In this document: positions 51,809-61,369 of the stretch, piece by piece
Layout of the letters: the number at the start of each line of letters is the position of its first letter
Numbering within the stretch: position 1 is the stretch's first letter
NCBI GenBank assembly: GCA_963539845.1
Contig: CAUTML010000001.1
Span: 336,329-400,328, forward strand
Direction of reading: 5' to 3'
Origin: CAMUQR01 sp963539845
GTDB lineage: Bacteria > Patescibacteriota > Saccharimonadia > Saccharimonadales > Saccharimonadaceae
Length of the DNA: 64,000 bases
Notes under the pieces: model-generated
Database searches by the model: none
Told to the model about the DNA's origin: nothing
Seen by the model: the letters and a program-made list of their open reading frames with translations, nothing else
Program-made: the position numbers and the translations under genes

Positions 51809-53581
51809 TTATTTTAATTTTCGTGCAACAACTTCTCGTTCAAATAGCTCAAATTTATCACCAATTTCTAGCTGGATTTTCTTGGTCGATTTCAGCGACA
51901 GACCACACATATCGCCCTCAAATACTTCTTTAACTTCTTGCTGGTGTTTCTCAACCGTCAGCACTTCTAGCTCGGCAATTTGCTCTTTATTGCGCTTAAC
52001 ACGCACCAACATACCCGGCGCAATTTTGCCAGTCGTTACCAGACCACCAGCAATGATTTTGTCTTTAGAAGTTCGAAACACGCCTTTAACAGTTAATTTA
52101 CCAACATCATGTTCTTTAATTTCTGGCGCTAGTAGTTTTTCCATTTCAGTTTTAGCATCATCCAGTAATTCATAAATCACATTATACAAACGCACCTGGA
52201 CCCCAAGTCGCGCTGCCAAACGCCGAATTGACGCCGAAATGCCAATATTGAACCCATAAATCACCGTTGTGCCGTTAGAAGCCATTTTGACATCGCTCTC
52301 GGTTACATCGCCCACGCCACTCGCCACTACATTGACTTGCACCTCATCATTAGTATCAATTAGTTTAATATTGTCAATTACTGAGGTCAAACTGCCCTGA
52401 ACATCGGCTTTAATCAACACATTAAAATCTTGCGCCACGGCACTCTGATGAATTTTATCAAGCAATTCTAGTCCAGTCACGTTGCTACTTGGCACGTTCA
52501 TGCTAGCTTCGTAGCGTGCTTGATTAGCCACAGATCGCGCTTCACGCTCCGAATTAACTTCTCGGAACAATTCACCAAAATTCGGCAAAGTCTTAAACCC
52601 AGTCACCGTCACCGGCGTTGATGGACCAACTTTATTGACGGCTTTACCACGAAAATCAACAATTGTGCGAATTTTACCATAACTACCGCCCGCCACTAGA
52701 ATATCACCAACTTTTAACTCACCATGTTGCACCAGTAGACCGACTACTGCGCCCTTACCTTGGCGCATTCGAGCTTCAATCACTAGCCCTTCCGACAAAT
52801 AATCATAATCAGCCTTAAATTCTTCCAGTTCGGCGATCAGCAGAATCGACTCGAGCAATTTATCGATACCTTCGCCAGTTCGACCTGAAACCGGCACCAT
52901 AATCGTATCACCGCCCCACTCTTCTGGATTTAACCGATACTCGCTCGCCAGCTGGCCTTTGACCATTTCAACATTAGCAGTTGGTTTATCAATTTTAGTA
53001 ATCGCCACGATAATTTTAGCATTGGCTGATTCAGCAAATTTAATCGCCTCAACGGTTTGTGGCTTCACGCCATCATCAGCCGCCACCACAATCACCACGA
53101 TATCAGTTAATAGCGCCCCGTGCTGACGAATTGATGCAAAAGCTTCATGCCCCGGCGTATCCAGCAAAGTGATTTTTCGTCCCTGAAACTCCGTTTGATA
53201 AGCTGAAATATGTTGAGTAATTCCCCCGGCCTCGCCTTCAACCGTTTTCATGTTCAAAATCTTATCCAGCAAAGTAGTTTTACCGTGATCAACGTGCCCC
53301 ATCACTGCCACCACTGGCGGACGGATTGAGGCTTTATCTGACGCTTGATGAGCGGATAGTTTAGCCTCATGACTGGCTTCGGCTTGCTCCAGCTTCACCT
53401 TCAAACCTAATTCATCGATAATGATCGAAACCGTATCATAATCAAGTTTTTGGTTGATAGTCGCCACAATACCATTTTTAAACAGCTCTTGGATCAAGCT
53501 AGCGACCGACAGATTGAGATTTTCGGCAAGCTCATTGACGGTAATTGACCCGCCCATTTTGATAATTTTTTCTTGCTCCAT
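51809..53581 (-). CDS. infB: Translation initiation factor IF-2
   Basis: IF-2 (590 residues) brings initiator tRNA to the ribosome. An IF2_N domain (about 9-60, GGSITVNELAENLNLSVASL) leads to the GTPase domain with GHVDHGKTTLLDK, TPGHEAFASIRQHGA and ITKIDK. Beta-barrel domains and the C-terminal initiator-tRNA domain follow. The long variable N-terminal part of E. coli IF2 is absent, so this is a compact form. GGAG lies 4 nt before the ATG. It follows the S1-like gene by 54 nt. Confidence 0.96.
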   Translation of the reverse strand: MEQEKIIKMGGSITVNELAENLNLSVASLIQELFKNGIVATINQKLDYDTVSIIIDELGLKVKLEQAEASHEAKLSAHQASDKASIRPPVVAVMGHVDHGKTTLLDKILNMKTVEGEAGGITQHISAYQTEFQGRKITLLDTPGHEAFASIRQHGALLTDIVVIVVAADDGVKPQTVEAIKFAESANAKIIVAITKIDKPTANVEMVKGQLASEYRLNPEEWGGDTIMVPVSGRTGEGIDKLLESILLIAELEEFKADYDYLSEGLVIEARMRQGKGAVVGLLVQHGELKVGDILVAGGSYGKIRTIVDFRGKAVNKVGPSTPVTVTGFKTLPNFGELFREVNSEREARSVANQARYEASMNVPSSNVTGLELLDKIHQSAVAQDFNVLIKADVQGSLTSVIDNIKLIDTNDEVQVNVVASGVGDVTESDVKMASNGTTVIYGFNIGISASIRRLAARLGVQVRLYNVIYELLDDAKTEMEKLLAPEIKEHDVGKLTVKGVFRTSKDKIIAGGLVTTGKIAPGMLVRVKRNKEQIAELEVLTVEKHQQEVKEVFEGDMCGLSLKSTKKIQLEIGDKFELFEREVVARKLK

Positions 53582-53635
53582 ACGTCTCCTTTTTCTGTTG
53601 TCGCTAGCTCCTAAACACTAGCCGTTTATATTAAT

Positions 53636-54697
53636 TTATTTTGCTAAGCATAGTGAAATCTTACGATTATCTTTATCGATGTCTAAAATTCGGAATTGTT
53701 TTTTCTCGTTCAGAGTAAAAATATTCTCTGGGTTAACATCATCACCCTTGCCTAGTTCTGAAACATGAACTAGCGCCTCAACTGATGGGCTAAGTTGCAC
53801 AAACGCCCCAAATGGCGTGATGCGCGTAACTGTTCCCTCGACTTCATCGCCTTTTTTGAACTTTTCAACTTCGCTAATCCATGGATCGTCAGTCAATTGT
53901 TTAATACTCAAGTTCAAGCGGTCTTTATCAATGTCGATAATTTTAGCTTCGATATCGTCACCAATTTTAACATAATCGTTTGGATCAACTACCCGCTCCC
54001 AGCTGATTTCTGAAATATGGACTAAGCCTTCAATCCCATCAACCGTCACGAACACACCAAACTCGACTACGCCAGTGACTTGACCTTTAACTTTGTCACC
54101 AACGGCCATTTTGCTGAAGGTAGCAGCCAGGCTATCTTTAATCGCTTCTTTTTCTGAGAAAATTAGCTTGTTAGTCTTGCGATCGACGTCGATCACCCGA
54201 GTTTTGATTTTTTTGCCGATTAGGCTGTTAAGCCGCTGCAAAATCTCATCTTTATCGCTTGAAGCTACCCGTGGGTAATGTTCAGCTGAAAGTTGCGACA
54301 CCGGCAAGAAACCGCGCACGCCTTCGTATTCAACCAACAAACCACCGCGATTAGCGTCAAATGGTTCAACTTCGACAATTTCTTCATTTTCCATGATTTT
54401 GGAAACTTCTTCCCAACCACGGTCTTTGACAGCTTTGCGTAGCGATAATAGCACTCGACCGTCTTCTAATTCTTCATCCATGACGCTTGCTGATACTTCA
54501 TCGCCGACATTTAGTTTGCGACCAAAACCAACTTCGCGACGTGGCACAACACCGGTACCGCCGGCACCAAGATCAACCAATACTTCGTGTTTTTTAACCG
54601 AAATCACCGTACCGGTTGCGATATCGCCCTGAGCTAGAGGCTTGATTTGCTCGTTCTGAGCTAACAGCTCATCCATAGTTATAGTGGCTTTTGCCAT
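53636..54697 (-). CDS. rpsA: S1 domain protein, ribosomal protein S1-like
   Basis: This 353-residue protein has four S1 RNA-binding domains (about 20-85, 103-172, 200-268 and 285-353), with GTVISVKKHEVLVDLGAGGT, GQVTGVVEFGVFVTVDGIEG, VHISEISWERVVDP and GTVTRITPFGAFVQLSPSVE. Bacterial S1 usually has six domains in Gram-negatives and four in many Gram-positives. It would help mRNA binding to the 30S subunit. It sits upstream of infB, so the unit covers translation initiation. A structured 140-nt leader precedes it. Confidence 0.9.
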   Translation of the reverse strand: MAKATITMDELLAQNEQIKPLAQGDIATGTVISVKKHEVLVDLGAGGTGVVPRREVGFGRKLNVGDEVSASVMDEELEDGRVLLSLRKAVKDRGWEEVSKIMENEEIVEVEPFDANRGGLLVEYEGVRGFLPVSQLSAEHYPRVASSDKDEILQRLNSLIGKKIKTRVIDVDRKTNKLIFSEKEAIKDSLAATFSKMAVGDKVKGQVTGVVEFGVFVTVDGIEGLVHISEISWERVVDPNDYVKIGDDIEAKIIDIDKDRLNLSIKQLTDDPWISEVEKFKKGDEVEGTVTRITPFGAFVQLSPSVEALVHVSELGKGDDVNPENIFTLNEKKQFRILDIDKDNRKISLCLAK

Positions 54698-54708
54698 AAG
54701 TCTTTTCT

Positions 54709-54750
54709 AATATTCCGCCCAAATGTGAGCGCAATATTATATAACTCCTT
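54709..54750 (-). promoter_or_regulatory. Leader hairpin and distant ribosome binding site of the S1 gene
   Basis: On the minus strand AAGGAG (54750-54745) lies about 50 nt before the ATG. Between them, AATATT (54738-54733) pairs with AATATT (54714-54709) and a further 5-bp stem inside. Folding this hairpin would bring AAGGAG nearer to the start codon. A short TTG-started frame (21 codons from 54734) overlaps the gene start. Self-regulation is an inference. Confidence 0.5.
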
Positions 54751-54840
54751 TCTTAGATAATATTGTCCAAAAAGAATCAGCCTAGAGAAGAGAGTTACGA
54801 CTTAAAACCAACTCTAACCGACCCTTAATAGATTATCTAT

Positions 54841-54869
54841 ATTTTACCCTGTTTTGCCAGTTTTTTCAA
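54841..54869 (-). promoter_or_regulatory. Promoter of the S1-infB unit
   Basis: On the minus strand TTGAAA (54869-54864), 17 nt and TAAAAT (54846-54841) predict a start near 54834 and a leader of about 140 nt. Confidence 0.7.
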
Positions 54870-54977
54870 GGATAAGTTTTTTAAAATGAAACCGGGACTG
54901 ATTTTCGAGATATTTTTTATAAAAAACAGCAAAAACCGCCCACCAACCGGCATATTCAGAGCCTTTAACTCATAAAA

Positions 54978-55352
54978 CTAGCGTTTTTGCAAAATCAGAA
55001 CCGCAACATAAGCGACAACCGACAAACCAACGGCCGTCGCCAAGCCATTGCCACCAGTGCGTGATATTTCGGCTGGAGTTGTGGTATTAGCGTTTGGAGC
55101 GGAAGTCTCAGAACTAGCTGGGGGCGTTGTCTCAGCTGGTTTTGGCGATGGTTTTGGTGAATTATCAATCGTCACCACATTATCAGGTTTAGACGGCTTG
55201 TCCACCACTGCCACGTCTTCTTGCGGAGCGTTTTTAGTCACCAATTTCTTAATTGTGATAATTCCACCACTAGTGATCGCCACAAACAGCACCAAACCAA
55301 TCATAAAGTACTTAAATGACGGATCTTTAATGATATATTTAATTTTTGCCAT
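54978..55352 (-). CDS. Small surface protein with two membrane segments and SRTGG motif
   Basis: This 124-residue protein has a cytoplasmic basic start (MAKIKYIIKDPSFK), a membrane helix at about 15-34 (YFMIGLVLFVAITSGGIITI) and a Pro/Ser/Thr-rich extracellular linker (about 40-95). The end reads ISRTGGNG, a second helix (ATAVGLSVVAYVAVLILQ) and KR. That resembles a sortase sorting signal (LPxTG-like, here ISRTG) after a spacer. GGGAG lies before the ATG. It is divergent from the ROK kinase. The function is unknown. Confidence 0.7.
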   Translation of the reverse strand: MAKIKYIIKDPSFKYFMIGLVLFVAITSGGIITIKKLVTKNAPQEDVAVVDKPSKPDNVVTIDNSPKPSPKPAETTPPASSETSAPNANTTTPAEISRTGGNGLATAVGLSVVAYVAVLILQKR

Positions 55353-55489
55353 ATTCTTCTCCCTTGAACAAACTATATACTTTAATTATACCATATTTAC
55401 GCCAAAAAGTAAATACATAAGCGTTGACATGATTTGGTATAATATATTTAACAAGATTCTAGTTAAAATGGGCATCACCCGGAGGAAAT

Positions 55490-56302
55490 ATGATCATCGC
55501 AGTTGATATTGGCAGTCAAACTTTAATTATCGCCAGCTTAGACAAGGCTGGCACTATTACTAAACAAATGGAATTTTTGACCCCTGTTTTAGCCAATGAC
55601 TGCTTGGGACTAATTCAAGCTACCATCGCTAAAGATTTCACCGATAAAAAACCATCGGCGATCGTCATTGGCGTACCTGGCGTCGTCCGGCACCATATCG
55701 TCGAATGGTGTAGCAATCTTGGCGATGACTGGATCGGTTTTGATTTTCGACCAGAGTTAGAAAAAGTTTTTAAAGTACCAGTTTTGGTTGAAAATGACGC
55801 CAATTTAGGCGGATTAGCGGAGGCTGTCAATATCACCCCAACCCCTAAATCGCTGATTTACCTCAGTATTGGTGCTGGAATTGGTTCTGGTTGCGTCATT
55901 GATGGTAAATTACCCTCAGCCCTGCTTGATTCCGAAGCTGGCATGATGATGCTCGAATATGACGGCGTTGTTCAGACTTGGGAAAATTTTGCCTCTGGTA
56001 AAGCCATCTCCGAAGCCTACAATCAGCTCGCCAAAAATATCAAAAATCCAGCCATTTGGGACGCCATTGCCGACCGAATTTCGCGGGGACTGTTGATGCT
56101 GATTCCAATTCTACAGCCTCGTTATATCGTGATTGGCGGAAGTATCGGCAGTGTCTTTAGTCAGTATCAGCAAACCCTCAACGACCTGATTGATGAGCGC
56201 TTACCAGTCAACCTCCGCCGACCGCAGATTTTACCGGCTAAAGACCCCAAATTATCAGTAATTTACGGCTGTTATCAATATTTTAAACATCATGACCAAT
56301 AA
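55490..56302 (+). CDS. ROK family sugar kinase
   Basis: This 270-residue ASKHA-fold protein has IAVDIGSQTLIIASLD (phosphate 1) and VENDANLGGLAEAV with the catalytic Asp. IYLSIGAGIGSGCVIDGKL is the phosphate 2 region. The zinc-binding cysteines of many ROK repressors are missing and there is no DNA-binding domain, so a glucokinase-type enzyme is more likely than a regulator. GGAGG lies 5 nt before the ATG. It overlaps the ImmA-like gene by 11 nt. Confidence 0.88.
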   Translation: MIIAVDIGSQTLIIASLDKAGTITKQMEFLTPVLANDCLGLIQATIAKDFTDKKPSAIVIGVPGVVRHHIVEWCSNLGDDWIGFDFRPELEKVFKVPVLVENDANLGGLAEAVNITPTPKSLIYLSIGAGIGSGCVIDGKLPSALLDSEAGMMMLEYDGVVQTWENFASGKAISEAYNQLAKNIKNPAIWDAIADRISRGLLMLIPILQPRYIVIGGSIGSVFSQYQQTLNDLIDERLPVNLRRPQILPAKDPKLSVIYGCYQYFKHHDQ

Positions 56303-56759
56303 CTCTATAAAATCGCTAGTGACTCAGCTTCAAACCGACTTTCCGCAGTTCCAGTTTCAAGCTGGCGATCAGTTTAAATTCCAACCCGATCAACAAACCA
56401 TTTTTTATCAGCCCACCGCCCCTCAGGCTGAGTTATTATTGCTCCATGAACTAGCTCATGCCTTGCTTCAGCACGCTGATTATCGCTTTGACGTCGAACT
56501 TGTTAAAATGGAAACCGACGCCTGGGAATATGCCAAAACACAGCTTTTGCCCCGTTATCAGGTGCCAATTGACGCGGAGTTAATTGATGCGACGCTCGAA
56601 ACCTACCGCGACTGGCTTTACCACCGCAGTTGTTGCCCTCGATGTGGCTCAGTTGGCTCCCAAACCGCCGATTTGAGCTATAAATGCCTAGAATGCTCGA
56701 CCCGCTGGCAGTCTAACAACGCCAAATTCACCGCCCTCCGTCGCAAACAACTTCGTTAA
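56292..56759 (+). CDS. ImmA/IrrE-like zinc metalloprotease with zinc ribbon
   Basis: This 155-residue protein has the zinc motif HELAHALLQH at about 52-61, followed by VKMETDAWEYAK, which has the place and shape of the third ligand in M78 (ImmA/IrrE) peptidases. A C-terminal zinc ribbon with CCPRCG ... CLEC (about 114-136) is added. ImmA proteins cleave repressors, often in mobile elements or stress control, but no repressor gene is beside it. It overlaps the ROK kinase gene by 11 nt, so the two are translated together. Confidence 0.75.
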   Translation: MTNNSIKSLVTQLQTDFPQFQFQAGDQFKFQPDQQTIFYQPTAPQAELLLLHELAHALLQHADYRFDVELVKMETDAWEYAKTQLLPRYQVPIDAELIDATLETYRDWLYHRSCCPRCGSVGSQTADLSYKCLECSTRWQSNNAKFTALRRKQLR

Positions 56760-56857
56760 GCTGACGACCACACATTTGCTCTCATATTTCGCCCCAGCCC
56801 CCCTAGTGACAACATCACTCCCGACGACCACACAACCACCCTTCACCCACCCAAAAA

Positions 56858-56884
56858 CCCGCTCTTTAAAAGAACGGGCTTTTG
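56858..56884 (-). terminator. Terminator of the KGG gene
   Basis: CCCGCTCT pairs with AGAACGGG (one mismatch) across a short AT loop, with A and T runs on both sides, about 15 nt after the stop. Confidence 0.8.
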
Positions 56885-56899
56885 CAGTTTTTAGGTTTA

Positions 56900-57103
56900 T
56901 TAAGCAGTTTTCTTAGCTGGGCCTCGTTTTGACAAACGACCACCTTTAGCACCTGCAATACGCGCTAATTCACGGTTAGCAGCAAAACCACCAGTTGTGC
57001 CTTTTTTGCCACCTTTGGCACCGATTTTTGCGTAAAAATCTTTACCGTAGCGCTCTTTGTTTGCTAATGCAGCTTTTTTACCGCCTTCTTTAGTTCCGGC
57101 CAT
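56900..57103 (-). CDS. KGG-motif stress-type small basic protein
   Basis: The 67-residue protein is very basic and built from Gly-rich units: GTKEGGKKAALANKERYG, IGAKGGKKGTTGG and IAGAKGGRLSKRGPAKK. These match the KGG (con-10/GsiB-like) repeat found in bacterial general-stress proteins and predicted to be disordered. It may protect macromolecules or bind nucleic acid. ATG 57103 has AAAGG about 10 nt upstream; a longer start at 57133 is not supported. A consensus promoter and a strong terminator mean a single, highly expressed gene. Confidence 0.85.
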   Translation of the reverse strand: MAGTKEGGKKAALANKERYGKDFYAKIGAKGGKKGTTGGFAANRELARIAGAKGGRLSKRGPAKKTA

Positions 57104-57161
57104 AATAAATAATTCCTTTCTTATTTTACACACATCTCTCTTGTGATATGTTAATACTTTT

Positions 57162-57190
57162 ATTATAGCATACCATAACTATTTTGTCAA
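57162..57190 (-). promoter_or_regulatory. Consensus promoter of the KGG gene
   Basis: On the minus strand TTGACA (57190-57185), 17 nt ending in TGC and TATAAT (57167-57162) match the sigma-70 consensus fully. The start should be near 57155, with a leader of about 52 nt. Confidence 0.9.
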
Positions 57191-57312
57191 TATTTACACA
57201 AGCACTTTTTTATTGTAATAAAACTATTGCAATTATGCGCACCATGCTATATAATAAAAATACCCTGTTTATTGAATAGCTAAATCAATCAGACAGAAAT
57301 ACTACAACACTA

Positions 57313-57348
57313 AAAAACAACCCAACTTCTGCGAGATGGGTTGTTTTT
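57313..57348 (-). terminator. Second terminator of the rRNA unit
   Basis: AAAAACAACCCA pairs with TGGGTTGTTTTT across a 12-nt loop. Confidence 0.9.
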
Positions 57349-57423
57349 AAAATACCTAAAGCTGGAAAACGGCGATCTTAGCACCTAACTGCATTTTTAC
57401 TATTAGCATTTTTCGACAAAGAT

Positions 57424-57449
57424 AAAACCCCACCTTTCGGAGGGGTTTT
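57424..57449 (-). terminator. First terminator of the rRNA unit
   Basis: AAAACCCCACC pairs with GGAGGGGTTTT (one mismatch) across TTTC, directly after 5S rRNA. Confidence 0.9.
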
Positions 57450-57453
57450 ATAT

Positions 57454-57564
57454 AATTCGGCATCGTGCTAGTTTCCCGCATAGCAGTATAATCGCCGCTG
57501 ATGAGCTTGACTTCTGTGTTCGGAATGATTACAGGTATTTCCTCATCGCCATGGACACCGAAAC
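57454..57564 (-). rRNA. rrf: 5S ribosomal RNA
   Basis: About 111 nt on the minus strand show CCGAACACAGAAGTCAAG, the conserved loop of 5S, and closing ends TTCGGTGTC near the start and GATGCCGAA near the end that pair with each other. It follows 23S rRNA by about 150 nt and is followed by two terminators. The ends are estimated to within a few nucleotides. Confidence 0.9.
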
Positions 57565-57668
57565 ACGACTTCGACACTTTGGGCTGATATATCGTCATCA
57601 GTGGGTCAAAGTCTTATTTCGGTAGCCATTATTTTCATTTTGTAAATAACAACGTGGTGTGATAAACA

Positions 57669-57685
57669 CCAATTATTAGTCAAAG
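57669..57685 (-). other. 3' arm of the 23S processing stem
   Basis: This 17-nt arm is exactly complementary to 60816-60832 on the far side of 23S rRNA. A long stem like this would be an RNase III processing site. Confidence 0.8.
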
Positions 57686-57712
57686 CCTAACTTACTCATA
57701 ATAAAGCAAGTA

Positions 57713-60805
<3,093 letters not shown>

Positions 60806-61123
60806 TATGCATTGACTTTGACTAATAATTGGCAATTACCAATTAAGCCGTCGTCATTTACTCATATGTCCTTAAAATATATTATTTTAAGATTGAAAAT
60901 TTTTCTCATCCAAATTGTTAAATTCCATATTCCCATTCATCATTTTGGAGAATAGATTAATTACAACCATTTAGATTATAGCTAATTCACCCTTCAAAAC
61001 GTGCGCTAAACAATAACTCTTATACATTATAGCACATTTTAAATATTTTGTAAAGTCCTTTTATAACTCCTAGTTGCGGACAGAGGTTCTAGTGGTAATT
61101 GGGCGAACTTGTCTCAAAAGCTG
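60806..61123 (-). promoter_or_regulatory. Leader of the 23S-5S unit with processing stem
   Basis: The region from the first predicted start near 61123 to 23S is AT-rich. The arm at 60816-60832 pairs perfectly with 57669-57685. A second pair GCATAAAAAGT/ACTTTTTATGC (60800-60810 and 57713-57723) continues the stem. No tRNA and no 16S sequence are present. Confidence 0.75.
61026..61054 (-). promoter_or_regulatory. rRNA promoter P2
   Basis: On the minus strand TTTACA (61054-61049), 17 nt ending in TGC and TATAAT (61031-61026) predict a start near 61019. Confidence 0.85.
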
Positions 61124-61129
61124 GTAAGT

Positions 61130-61158
61130 ATTATACACCCTAACAAAAACAAATGCAA
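61130..61158 (-). promoter_or_regulatory. rRNA promoter P1
   Basis: On the minus strand TTGCAT (61158-61153), 17 nt ending in GTG and TATAAT (61135-61130) predict a start near 61123. Confidence 0.85.
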
Positions 61159-61369
61159 GACCTTTTTAAAGATTTTTGTTGTAATTTTTACTAAATATTT
61201 TTTTAACTTAAAAATGATATAATAAACTTAAACATTAAGCGAATTATTTTCAAAGCACTAATAACCCCATCTAACCACTAGCTAACCACAATGCAGTCGA
61301 TTTACTGAGCTTCTCGCTACAATAATTCGACTGCTTGCTTCAATTAAACTATATTTTGTTACTAACGGC
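61159..61369. other. Gap between the rRNA promoters and the adhesin gene
   Basis: The stretch is AT-rich. Its one notable feature is an 8-bp inverted repeat, GCAGTCGA (61293-61300) and TCGACTGC (61327-61334), that could end the adhesin transcript, though no T-run follows. Nothing else is seen. Confidence 0.4.

Larger units (their letters stand above)
57191..57453. other. Gap between the KGG gene and the rRNA unit
   Basis: Two terminators for the rRNA unit (57313-57348 and 57424-57449) are the only features seen here; the rest is AT-rich with no gene. Confidence 0.6.
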
